Assembly: GCA_016200265.1 (NCBI GenBank)
Contig: JACQFE010000061.1
Coordinates: 1-39,113 of the forward strand
Length of the DNA: 39,113 nucleotides
From: Planctomycetota bacterium
Lineage (GTDB): Bacteria > Planctomycetota > Phycisphaerae > UBA1845
Direction of reading: 5' to 3'
Shown here: piece by piece, positions 32,745-39,113 of the stretch
Position numbering within the stretch: position 1 is the first letter of the stretch
How the letters are laid out: each line of letters starts with the position of its first letter
Made by a program: the position numbers and the translations under genes
The notes under the pieces: generated by a model
What the model saw: the letters and a program-made list of their open reading frames with translations, nothing else
Told to the model about the DNA's origin: nothing
Databases searched by the model: none

Positions 32745-32770
32745 CTACCCCCAAGGGGATTCGAACCCCT
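32745..32770 (-). other. tRNA 3'-end fragment (T-arm plus acceptor strand), likely attachment site
   Basis: On the minus strand AGGGG-TTCGAAT-CCCCT forms a canonical 5-bp T-stem with the universal TTCGAAT loop, followed by TGGGGGTAG like an acceptor strand. No matching acceptor, D-arm or anticodon arm exists to the right (the 5' side of such a tRNA), so it is only a fragment. A 3' tRNA fragment at the boundary of foreign-looking DNA is the usual mark of an integrated element. Which tRNA is unclear; the acceptor strand is G-rich and unusual. Confidence 0.65.
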
Positions 32771-32978
32771 GTCCAACTCTGCGGAAAGCGTTGCCACACC
32801 GCGAGTTATGAATTCTGCCAAATCGCGCTTGCCGGAAAACTTGCCGCTTTTGGCGCAAAACGATCCCGACTTGGCGTCGGTCGTGGCCGCATGGTCGGAG
32901 TTGCCGGACGCGGTCAAGGCGCGGATCGTCGGGCTTGTCGAGGGAGCGTTTGCAGCTCGCGGACCGAAGAGCGAATGA
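32771..32978 (+). pseudogene. Possible integrase C-terminal tail displaced by integration
   Basis: A plus-strand frame that crosses the tRNA-like fragment as PPRGFEPLSNS and continues through ENLPLLAQNDPDLASVV, AAWSELPDAVKARIVG and LVEGAFAARGPKSE to a stop at 32976-32978. I recall tails of this type at the ends of planctomycete tyrosine recombinases, whose last codons overlap a tRNA-derived att core. Here no recombinase body precedes it: the DNA to the left is chromosomal and not integrase-like. The body would then be at the far right end of the element. This is inference; the frame could instead be a small gene of unknown function. Confidence 0.4.
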
Positions 32979-33104
32979 CGGCGGCGTCGAGTATTGGACC
33001 GGCACAGGCGGCGGGAAATTTTCCCACGACCCACCGGCGGGTGCGAGTACGGGGGATCCTAGTTCCGCGTGCGGACGCAACGAGTTTCTATTCAGGAGCA
33101 AGCT

Positions 33105-33773
33105 ATGCCGGGACGACCAAAGACGACAGTACGCAAAGTGAGTGAATTGGAAGGCGATGTGTTGGCGCTTCACCAACGCATCGACGCGGCTGTGCCAGCG
33201 ACACACAAGGCGATCGGCAATGGTGGATCGTCGGCAAGCGAAACGCCGTGGGCATTATTCTACCAAGCCGGTTGCGGGCTTGTCGTGGCCGCTGTTGCCC
33301 TTGGCGAGCATTACCGGCGAGCTGCCGGAATTGAACAAGCCGGGCCGATCCGCGAAACCTTGGGCGACGATGCTTTGGGTCGAATTCGCCAATATGCCGT
33401 GAGCCGATGCCATGTGGTTGAAGGAACCCAACCGCTTCACCAATCCGAATGGACGCACGTTCAAGGGCTACCCGACCGGGCGACAATTCAGAGCGAAATA
33501 GAATGGGTGGGTGCGAATTTGCATGTTCCATCCCCGGCGTTCGACAAGGCACCGAGCCGCATGGCCGTCAGTTTGCTACTGGACGCGAAGAGCGACGAGC
33601 GGGTGCGCCGTGAATTCTGGTCGATACTGCTCGGCAAGCGCCTGGGCACGGGCGATCCAACGCCGAAAGCTGCACCGTTCCAAGAGGGCGACATATCTGC
33701 AACGCTCGCCGATGAGCATGACGCGGAGTTGATACGCCAAATGAAGGAACGGCTTGGGGAAATCAGCGGCTAA
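33105..33773 (+). CDS. Hypothetical protein, island-encoded
   Basis: A 222-residue soluble protein of no recognised family. The N-terminus MPGRPKTTVRKV has an AT-hook-like GRP core, so DNA contact is possible, followed by a helical stretch (ELEGDVLALHQRIDAAVP). No signal peptide or membrane helix. ATG 33105 is favoured over the upstream GTG 33069 by AGGAG 6 bases before it. It is the first complete gene right of the tRNA-like fragment and on the strand of the later regulatory genes. Function unknown. Confidence 0.6.
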   Translation: MPGRPKTTVRKVSELEGDVLALHQRIDAAVPATHKAIGNGGSSASETPWALFYQAGCGLVVAAVALGEHYRRAAGIEQAGPIRETLGDDALGRIRQYAVSRCHVVEGTQPLHQSEWTHVQGLPDRATIQSEIEWVGANLHVPSPAFDKAPSRMAVSLLLDAKSDERVRREFWSILLGKRLGTGDPTPKAAPFQEGDISATLADEHDAELIRQMKERLGEISG

Positions 33774-33850
33774 CCAATCTTGTTCGCAGCCAGGTTTGCT
33801 TGTTTCCAGGCATGGCCCGTCGGGCACCGTCGGGCAGAACCCTTCGGGAA

Positions 33851-35245
33851 TCATCGCGGCCCGATGGCAATGAAATGGAACCCCTTGTTGATCAAGGTTC
33901 CCGAGCCGCTGGTTGTCAATACAAAGAATTGGACGTGGTCATAACCTACCTCCCTAATGGCCACCGTAGTTTCCGGCGGAGGAAGGGCATAAGAAGTGGC
34001 GGTGACCGTTGGAAGGTTTCCGAATGGTGGGTCAAATGTTATGTCAAAGACTCCCGTGCCTGGCGACGTAAAGTGAAAACCGGTCCCGACAACGATATTT
34101 CCATCAAACGATCCACGCACGATGCGCAATTCCTCGTCCGTCGCGATGCTACGCGTCTGCAGTGAGAAGGGAGTCGGAGTCAGTGCCTGCCTCGGGGACA
34201 GCTTAGTAAAGGCACCCGGAGGATCGCCGTGACTATGCACCTCGATTTGCAACCATCGTGCATGCTCACCGAAAGAGGCATGGCCAAAATCAAGCGGAAC
34301 GGTGAATAACCCGTCGACTACATTGATGTTATTCGTGGTCTGCGCGGTGCCAACCTGGTCGGTGGCTATTTGGCCGGCGGCGCTGATCCACAAGGAAAAC
34401 CTGCCGTCAATCTGTCCATTAAACGGAACGCCGTCGCGTTTGAGCTGCCCCTGGTAAGTAAACGCCGTTGGCTGTTCCACGGGGCACTCATTGACACACG
34501 TCGTCCCGCGACCCTGATATGCACCGCCTTGCTGATTGCATTCCAAAGGCCCCCCTTCGACACAAGGCCCATCTGTATGGCAGCAGGCACCAGTGCACAC
34601 CGAGGTGGCGCAGGCGGCAGTCAAGCCAAGAAATACCCCGCCCTGAAGCTGCGCGCAGCCCGCTTCGCTCACGTCCTCACATGAACCGTCGGGGAGGCAG
34701 CACGCTCCTGAACAATCTACGCCGCCGCAAGTTGTCCCTAATCCCTGAAACGTGTCTGGGGCCACACACGTTGTATCGTTGGATAATGCGCAAGTGCCAT
34801 CGCTTTGGCAGCATGCACCTCCGCAAATCTGGTTCGCACATTGGCTGCCAAAACCCTTGAACTGTCCGGAGTTACCGGTGCACGTCTGCGAATCTTGGAC
34901 GGCACAGGTTCCGTTCGCCTCGCAGCAAGCTCCTGTGCACACAACTCCCGTGCAAGTGCCAGCCGCTCGAGGGATTCCATTTGCATTTGTGCACGTGAAA
35001 ACGTTTGTGACACCGCATGCGCCGTTGACCGCACAACACCCGACGTCACAGACCCCTGCGGAGCAGATGCTGCCGTTTCCGTGATAAAGGCCTCCGGAAA
35101 ACGAACATGAGGCGCTGGTAGTAATCGAGCAGGTCGTGTTGGGAAGGCAGCATGCACCCGTCGTCTGCGCCCGGACGACATTCGTTGCAAGGAGAATAAA
35201 CAAAGCGCTCGCAGTCACCTGCCATCGACGTTTAATGCAATTCAT
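33851..35245 (-). CDS. Secreted Cys-rich GACC-repeat protein with C-terminal beta domain
   Basis: A 464-residue exported protein. Signal peptide to about residue 27 (LLATNVVRAQT). Residues ~30-250 hold about six cysteine-rich units starting GACC or GCC and continuing x(2)-DGTC...C...C (GACCLPNTTC, GACCEANGTC, GACCQSDGTC, GACCLPDGSC, GACCHTDGPC). Such repeats are frequent in Phycisphaerae secretomes; disulphide-stabilised surface modules are likely. Residues ~260 to the end are a beta-rich region beginning FTYQGQLKRDGVPFNGQIDG, found at this place in other planctomycete proteins and similar in feel to fibre or tail-type modules. ATG 35245 with GGGGGA upstream. It stands on the opposite strand to its neighbours and may be cargo of the island. 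Function unknown. Confidence 0.82.
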   Translation of the reverse strand: MNCIKRRWQVTASALFILLATNVVRAQTTGACCLPNTTCSITTSASCSFSGGLYHGNGSICSAGVCDVGCCAVNGACGVTNVFTCTNANGIPRAAGTCTGVVCTGACCEANGTCAVQDSQTCTGNSGQFKGFGSQCANQICGGACCQSDGTCALSNDTTCVAPDTFQGLGTTCGGVDCSGACCLPDGSCEDVSEAGCAQLQGGVFLGLTAACATSVCTGACCHTDGPCVEGGPLECNQQGGAYQGRGTTCVNECPVEQPTAFTYQGQLKRDGVPFNGQIDGRFSLWISAAGQIATDQVGTAQTTNNINVVDGLFTVPLDFGHASFGEHARWLQIEVHSHGDPPGAFTKLSPRQALTPTPFSLQTRSIATDEELRIVRGSFDGNIVVGTGFHFTSPGTGVFDITFDPPFGNLPTVTATSYALPPPETTVAIREVGYDHVQFFVLTTSGSGTLINKGFHFIAIGPR

Positions 35246-35413
35246 GATTTATGCATCCCCCAAAATTCCTGTGGCAAACACTCGCGCGACGGTTATTTCG
35301 GGCTCTGACGGCTCGATTTATCCGACAATTCCCATTTGATTCGTTTCCGCGAGACGCTCGCAGGTCAGCCGAGCATTCTACTCAGAGCGACTTTGAATCC
35401 CAAACGCTTTTCC

Positions 35414-35605
35414 TCACTTTGGGGCCAGTTTCCGCGGCGTCTGAGCATCCATTCGAGCCGCTCGGTTCTCCGTCAAACGAAATGCCTCATCCAGTTCACG
35501 AAATGCAAGCAGTCCCGCGTCGCTGGTAATCTTCGCTCCGTGGAATTCGAGCCGGAGCTTGCCGTCGAACTGCATACGAAGTGCTTGTTTTCGCCCGTCA
35601 CCCAT
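35414..35605 (-). pseudogene. IS1380-family transposase remnant (N-terminus only)
   Basis: The minus strand encodes MGDGRKQALRMQFDGKLRLE, FHGAKITSDAGLLAFRELDE and AFRLTEN, the typical start of IS1380 transposases. After about residue 48 the similarity stops, and a stop codon follows within 20 residues, so more than 85% of the transposase, including its DDE catalytic core, is missing. An insertion sequence once lay here and was deleted, or it was captured as a fragment. About 270 bases to its right (up to 35877) hold no gene and may contain the element's end. Confidence 0.8.
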
Positions 35606-35877
35606 TGGGTGTTCCTGTCAAAATGACCGAAAGCCCTCGCATTACAGGGAAAACATGCACGTTTCATGCCAGCACGATGACTCCATCTGGGAAATCCGGG
35701 GCTAACCGTAGCACGGCTGCGGAAAAGAACTACCTTCCGTGAGCGAATGGACACGCTGCCTTTATCCCTCGCGTGCGTGCGCGAGATGTTTGCAATATTT
35801 TGGCTTATGCTTTAGCTTTCTAAGATCATCCAATCGGCCATTACTGAAACATTTGAGGCTCCTATTGGAGAAAAACC

Positions 35878-36295
35878 ATGCGGGCAAGTCTTGGAGTCGC
35901 TGCAGTTCTTGCGATTCCGCTTTCTGGCGGCTGTCAAAGCGGGGTCACAAGCGGCGTGGTCTGCCCAACCGGTGCGAGTCCGGCAACTAACAATCACGGC
36001 GTGCTGCCCCGATGCGCTTCCCTACTATTCAACTGACACGAAGTGCTACACCGACGAGCAAACCGCAAGCGACGCGGCGCTTTTGCGAAACGCCTGCCCG
36101 GGGTTCAATGACACGCAGCTTCAAGCGTCCATAAACCTAATCAACACCAATAGGCTCAACGGCATTCCTTACGCAGACGCTCAGACGGAGGCGGTCGCGG
36201 AATGCCAGAGCGGCGCGTGTAACGGCAACGCGCAGTGTCAGGCCAGCTGTGTCAATTGCGGCTCGATTGTTGTCAACTACATCTACACCCACTGA
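35878..36295 (+). pseudogene. Frameshifted Cys-rich lipoprotein-like gene
   Basis: From ATG 35878, with GGAG 7 bases upstream, the frame encodes a lipoprotein signal peptide (MRASLGVAAVLAIPLSGGCQ, lipobox LSGGC) but stops near 36033. The body continues in the +1 frame as ITACCPDALPYYSTDTKCYT and NACPGFNDTQLQASINLINT to TH at 36295, with eleven or so cysteines, which reads like real coding sequence. A one-base gain or loss between about 35940 and 36000 would join the two. Either an inactivated secreted protein or a sequence error. The body alone, starting at TTG 35891, is the only other reading. Confidence 0.5.
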
Positions 36296-36491
36296 ATGCG
36301 CCTTCTCTGCCTTCGCCGGTCCCCCGCCGTGCGGCCATCGGACGCTTTGCGGTTGCGCCCCACTTCTAGTTGAATGCCGTCCTGCAGTGTAAGATGCCAA
36401 TGGGTAGGCGGGTCGCTCCCGCCGTTGGACCGCGCTGGTGTTGGTGACGCATCTACCATCGACACCGCGCGGACCGGCCCGCACCGGGTAG

Positions 36492-37298
36492 ATGCGCATG
36501 CATGCACTGGCACTGCTTGAAAAGCGAGCCACAGTTCTGCGACGGGCAATGAAGTTATTGGGTCGCATACTGAGTCAATTCTGTTCTCCGAATGGTCCCC
36601 AATTCGGTGATCGTTTCAGTGGTGACGTGGGTGAGTTGTCCAGCGCGATGGAAAAACTGGGCCTTGGACCGTTAGGAAAAAGGCTGCTCAGGGAAGCGGC
36701 AGAGGCCGCCGAATGGTGGAACAAAGCTTTTGGCCGTATCGCCTTCCTCAAGTCATTCTCACCCGATCACCCTCATGAAGCACACTGCATAGCTGCTGAG
36801 GAAAAGCGAGCCGTACTTGCTGAACGGCTTAAGGAAGTAGTGGGCGAGTTGCATGAGCAATCGAAGCTGTTTTCGGATCGCGCTGACATCGAGCTTGGTG
36901 TTGCGAAGATGAAACTGATAGCGATTGCGAAGGCAGCGTCGACGTCAGTGATTGCAAAGCCGCCTGGCGGGGGCGGCGGCGAAGGGACGGGCAAGGGTGG
37001 AGCGAAGAGAAAGCGAACAGCCGAACTGACTGACCGCGATAAGGAAATCCTGAAAGAATACTCTAACTGCCACCGCAACGCCGCAGAGGCCGCGCGACAA
37101 TTGAATATCACCAGACAATACGTTTGGGACGTGGTAGAAAAATCCAAAGCACGTTACGCGAAACTATCTGCCCCTGGGCGCTCGGTCCAAACTCAAGCAT
37201 TGCCAAAAACCGATCGGGGCGGAGCGGCAATATCTTCGGAACCGGGCGCGTCCGACAAGGGCCTTGGTCGAAAGCAGCGGGTCAAACAAAAGTTCTAG
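36492..37298 (+). CDS. Hypothetical helix-turn-helix protein
   Basis: A 268-residue soluble protein. The first ~150 residues are helical and charged (GELSSAMEKLGLGPLGKRLL, EEKRAVLAERLKEVVGELHE); then a Gly/Lys-rich linker at ~157-176; residues ~180-218 (LTDRDKEILKEY, AAEAARQLNITRQYVWDVV) fit a helix-turn-helix of the sigma-r4/psq sort. The C-terminal 50 residues are basic and Ser-rich. Probably a DNA-binding regulator of the island. The start is uncertain: ATG 36492 or, better supported by length, ATG 36549. No recognised family. Confidence 0.62.
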   Translation: MRMHALALLEKRATVLRRAMKLLGRILSQFCSPNGPQFGDRFSGDVGELSSAMEKLGLGPLGKRLLREAAEAAEWWNKAFGRIAFLKSFSPDHPHEAHCIAAEEKRAVLAERLKEVVGELHEQSKLFSDRADIELGVAKMKLIAIAKAASTSVIAKPPGGGGGEGTGKGGAKRKRTAELTDRDKEILKEYSNCHRNAAEAARQLNITRQYVWDVVEKSKARYAKLSAPGRSVQTQALPKTDRGGAAISSEPGASDKGLGRKQRVKQKF

Positions 37299-37497
37299 CG
37301 CGTCAACTCGTCAACCAAGTCAACCAGTTACGTCAGCGCTCCACTGCACATTTCTGATTTTTCCTGCTTGCATAAGTCCGCAAATGAACGTGGTTTATGT
37401 GTATCAACCTGACGCATCCGAGTCAATCACGTTGACCGTCGCGCCTTTGGGCACACAGGCCGTAATTGTGCGGCCTGAAACTGAAAGGACGTGGAAC

Positions 37498-38064
37498 GTG
37501 AACGAAATGCTGACGGTGAAGCATGTAGCGGCGGCGCTGAAAATCTCGGTGCGGCAAGCGTGGAAATTGCTCGCGAGCGGACGATTGCCCCGTGCAATCC
37601 GCGTTGGCGGGACTCGCAGCTGTAGGTGGAGAGCGAGCGACATCGCTCGCTATATCGAACTTGATTGCGACATGCGTCAATTCGAGGCCGCCGCATTCAA
37701 GAGAGTTCCGCTTGCGAGCATGCGCGAAAGCTGGAGCGTCGATCACAGACAAGACACCCTGCGCGTGTTCTTGTGGAGACAGCTTGGCAACCTAGAAACG
37801 ATTGCACGCGGACTGATAGGATCGGCTGAATCCGTGAAAGGCAGCGCGGCGGGAGGCGAATTCCTTTCCGTGACCGACCTTGCCAAGAAGAACAATATTC
37901 CCCTCAATAACATCCCAGCACTCCGCAAAAAAATTCAACGCATGCGCATCGGCCACATTTTGGGGGATGACGACTGGATCGAGCGTGAAATGCGATCCAT
38001 GAATCAGGACAAGTACCATTACCGCGAAAGAGCAGTGTTAGACTCAATCCGATCGGCCAAGTAG
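37498..38064 (+). CDS. AlpA/excisionase-like DNA-binding protein, extended
   Basis: A 188-residue protein. The first ~60 residues are a MerR/AlpA-type winged helix (MLTVKHVAAALKISVRQAWK, LLASGRLPRAIRVGG, RWRASDIARYIELDC), as used by element-encoded excision or regulatory factors. The rest is helical, with a second possible helix-turn-helix (SVTDLAKKNNIPLNNIPALR). GTG 37498 is preferred because AAGGA lies 8 bases upstream; the frame is open upstream to 37264, but that part has no domain pattern. Similar in its first 60 residues to the small protein at 38285. Confidence 0.68.
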   Translation: MNEMLTVKHVAAALKISVRQAWKLLASGRLPRAIRVGGTRSCRWRASDIARYIELDCDMRQFEAAAFKRVPLASMRESWSVDHRQDTLRVFLWRQLGNLETIARGLIGSAESVKGSAAGGEFLSVTDLAKKNNIPLNNIPALRKKIQRMRIGHILGDDDWIEREMRSMNQDKYHYRERAVLDSIRSAK

Positions 38065-38284
38065 CAGGCGCGTCCGTCGGCGTCCATCGAACGTCCATCG
38101 AAATAATTCTCAGTAAATTCGCTTCATCGTGCAGACTAAAAATCGGGGCGACGTAGCGTCCACCGATCGTCTTTTCACCCGCGCAATCAAAAAAGTGTGC
38201 AACGATGCTCCCCGTCAATCTGCGACGTGCGTCCGCATTCGGTATGCGGCGTCCACGTCGCCGGGAACACAGGGAGTAATAGAC

Positions 38285-38500
38285 GTGGAATTGATGACGG
38301 CGAAAGACGTTGCGACGGCATTGCGGATTAGCAGTCGCCAAATTTGGAAACTGGCGAGCGCAGGACGGCTGCCCCAGCCGGTGAAACTGTTGCGGTCAAC
38401 GCGCTGGCGCAAGAGCGACATTGACCAATTCGTCCAGCTTGATTGCAACATGGCAAAATTCGAGGCCGCGACTGGCGGTAAGGCGGTGGCCGCAAGATGA
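38285..38500 (+). CDS. Small AlpA-like DNA-binding protein
   Basis: A 71-residue single winged-helix protein (MTAKDVATALRISSRQIWKL, ASAGRLPQPVKLLRS, TRWRKSDIDQFVQLDCNMAK FEA). It matches the N-terminus of the neighbour at 37498, including the tail wording xLDCxMxxFEA, so the two arose by duplication. GTG 38285 with GGGAG 8 bases upstream is preferred over the long open frame from 38129. The stop overlaps the next ATG by four bases, making it the first gene of an operon with the RepA-like gene. Likely regulator or excision factor of the element. Confidence 0.75.
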   Translation: MELMTAKDVATALRISSRQIWKLASAGRLPQPVKLLRSTRWRKSDIDQFVQLDCNMAKFEAATGGKAVAAR

Positions 38501-38679
38501 ACCACAAACAATGCGAGCCGTCACGTGCGACCAACACGCCGACGGCTCTGAAAGCTGTATCCAAGGGTAAGCATACCGCTGACGCTACGTCGATTCAATT
38601 CATTCCTGCGCCTGTTGCCGCGCTGCAACTTGCCGGGCGCGAACGCTCGATCCAATGGAAGGCGGTGCGCAATGGCTGA
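38497..38679 (+). CDS. Small hypothetical protein between AlpA-like and RepA-like genes
   Basis: A 60-residue protein with no domain I recognise. It overlaps the AlpA-like stop by four bases and the RepA-like start by eight, so it is part of the operon. Composition is Ala/Thr/Lys-rich with QWKAVRNG at the end. Short genes at this position are common in such element modules. Confidence 0.5.
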   Translation: MNHKQCEPSRATNTPTALKAVSKGKHTADATSIQFIPAPVAALQLAGRERSIQWKAVRNG

Positions 38680-39028
38680 ATTCATGGTACGCCGGAGCGA
38701 ACCTGTCCTTGTGCGCTTGGCCGACGTGCAACCGGAGCCGGTTTCGTGGCTTTGGCCGGGACGGATCGCGCTGGGCAAGCTGACGTTGATCGCCGGTGAC
38801 CCTGGCTTGGGAAAAAGTTTCTTGACGTTGGATATCGCAGCTCGCGTTTCGTGCGGCTCACCGTGGCCTGATCTTCGCGATAAGCCGAACCCACCGGGCG
38901 GTGTGATTCTCCTAGCCCGTATTATTCATTGTCCCAAGCGTTTGACGGGTTTTGAGTTGACGAAGGCATGTGTGGCGTTGCGTGGGCGCACCGCCCCCTT
39001 TCCCCCATGCGTGATTCTTCCATTTTGA
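38672..39028 (+). CDS. RepA-like AAA ATPase, truncated
   Basis: Begins as a RepA/DnaB-like replication ATPase: MVRRSEPVLVRLADVQPEPV, WLWPGRIALGKLTLIAG, Walker A GDPGLGKS at residues 42-49, then TLDIAARVSCGSPWPD and GGVILL. Normal family members continue with a Walker B region for another 200 or more residues. Here, after about residue 81 (base ~38914), the sequence changes to ARIIHCPKRLTGF and a stop follows at 118 residues, so the protein lacks Walker B and cannot be active as an ATPase. The break coincides with CCCGTATTATTCATTGTCC in the DNA, which could be the end of an inserted element, or the gene is simply disrupted. ATG 38672 overlaps the preceding gene. Confidence 0.72.
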   Translation: MAEFMVRRSEPVLVRLADVQPEPVSWLWPGRIALGKLTLIAGDPGLGKSFLTLDIAARVSCGSPWPDLRDKPNPPGGVILLARIIHCPKRLTGFELTKACVALRGRTAPFPPCVILPF

Positions 39029-39113
39029 ACTTGAATGAGCAGCGAAGGGTCAGGGTGGGCGCATCATGGACCTGAAGGCATCAGGGCGGCGCGTTCGGCG
39101 ACAGCACGATAGA

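Noticed and set aside
32745..32830. Complete tRNA gene
   Set aside because: The T-arm is perfect but no acceptor partner, D-arm or anticodon arm can be folded to its right.
36283..36549. Minus-strand frame of 88 codons before the helix-turn-helix gene
   Set aside because: It contains a plausible-looking TLQDGIQLEVG stretch but no ribosome site or known domain, and overlaps genes on both sides.

Overview
The window is a piece of a bacterial chromosome that most resembles Planctomycetota, probably a Phycisphaerae-type lineage. The evidence is a combination of PQQ-type beta-propeller secreted proteins in tandem, a secreted thrombospondin-type-3 protein, a secreted protein with repeated GACC cysteine motifs, paired amidohydrolases, and a genomic island with AlpA-like and RepA-like genes. 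This is recognition from family patterns only; no rRNA or other marker gene is present.

Layout. 1-4193 (minus): 5' part of an aldehyde dehydrogenase, a GT4 glycosyltransferase, and a GT39-type membrane glycosyltransferase split into two frames. 4281-7740 (plus): MBL-fold hydrolase, thrombospondin-type-3 protein, a strong terminator, LolA-like secreted protein. 7768-9922 (minus): Hpt protein, then an EboC-like UbiA protein overlapping a xylose-isomerase-like TIM barrel. 10104-11021 (plus): pyrF. 11018-15477 (minus): three PQQ-propeller proteins followed by a NusG paralogue. 15558-28152 (minus): a long one-strand array. Its core is a tight operon (radical SAM, chorismate-lyase-like, flavin halogenase-like, DUF3311, sodium:solute symporter, hotdog thioesterase, small permease), preceded by an EamA exporter, an iron-type alcohol dehydrogenase, a LuxC-like acyl reductase, a DUF433 protein with a HEPN-like motif, and a LuxE/PaaK-like adenylating enzyme. 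I read this as a possible biosynthetic locus that makes, activates, reduces and perhaps halogenates an aromatic or fatty acid. 28276-31741: a secreted protein and a pair of secreted amidohydrolases.

From about 32745 to the right edge the content changes. A 3' tRNA-like T-arm fragment without the rest of a tRNA marks a likely attachment site, followed by island-type genes: hypothetical DNA-associated proteins, a Cys-rich cargo protein, an IS1380 remnant, a frameshifted lipoprotein-like gene, two related AlpA-like regulators, and a RepA-like ATPase that loses its family sequence after the Walker A region. The island runs off the right edge.

At least five kinds of short dispersed repeat are present (AATTGGC-type heptamers, two GC-rich palindromes, GCTGAGCGAAGCG-type repeats, and TTCGTG-type repeats). 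Several are read through in frame as extra loops inside enzymes, which is one of the more unusual aspects of the window.
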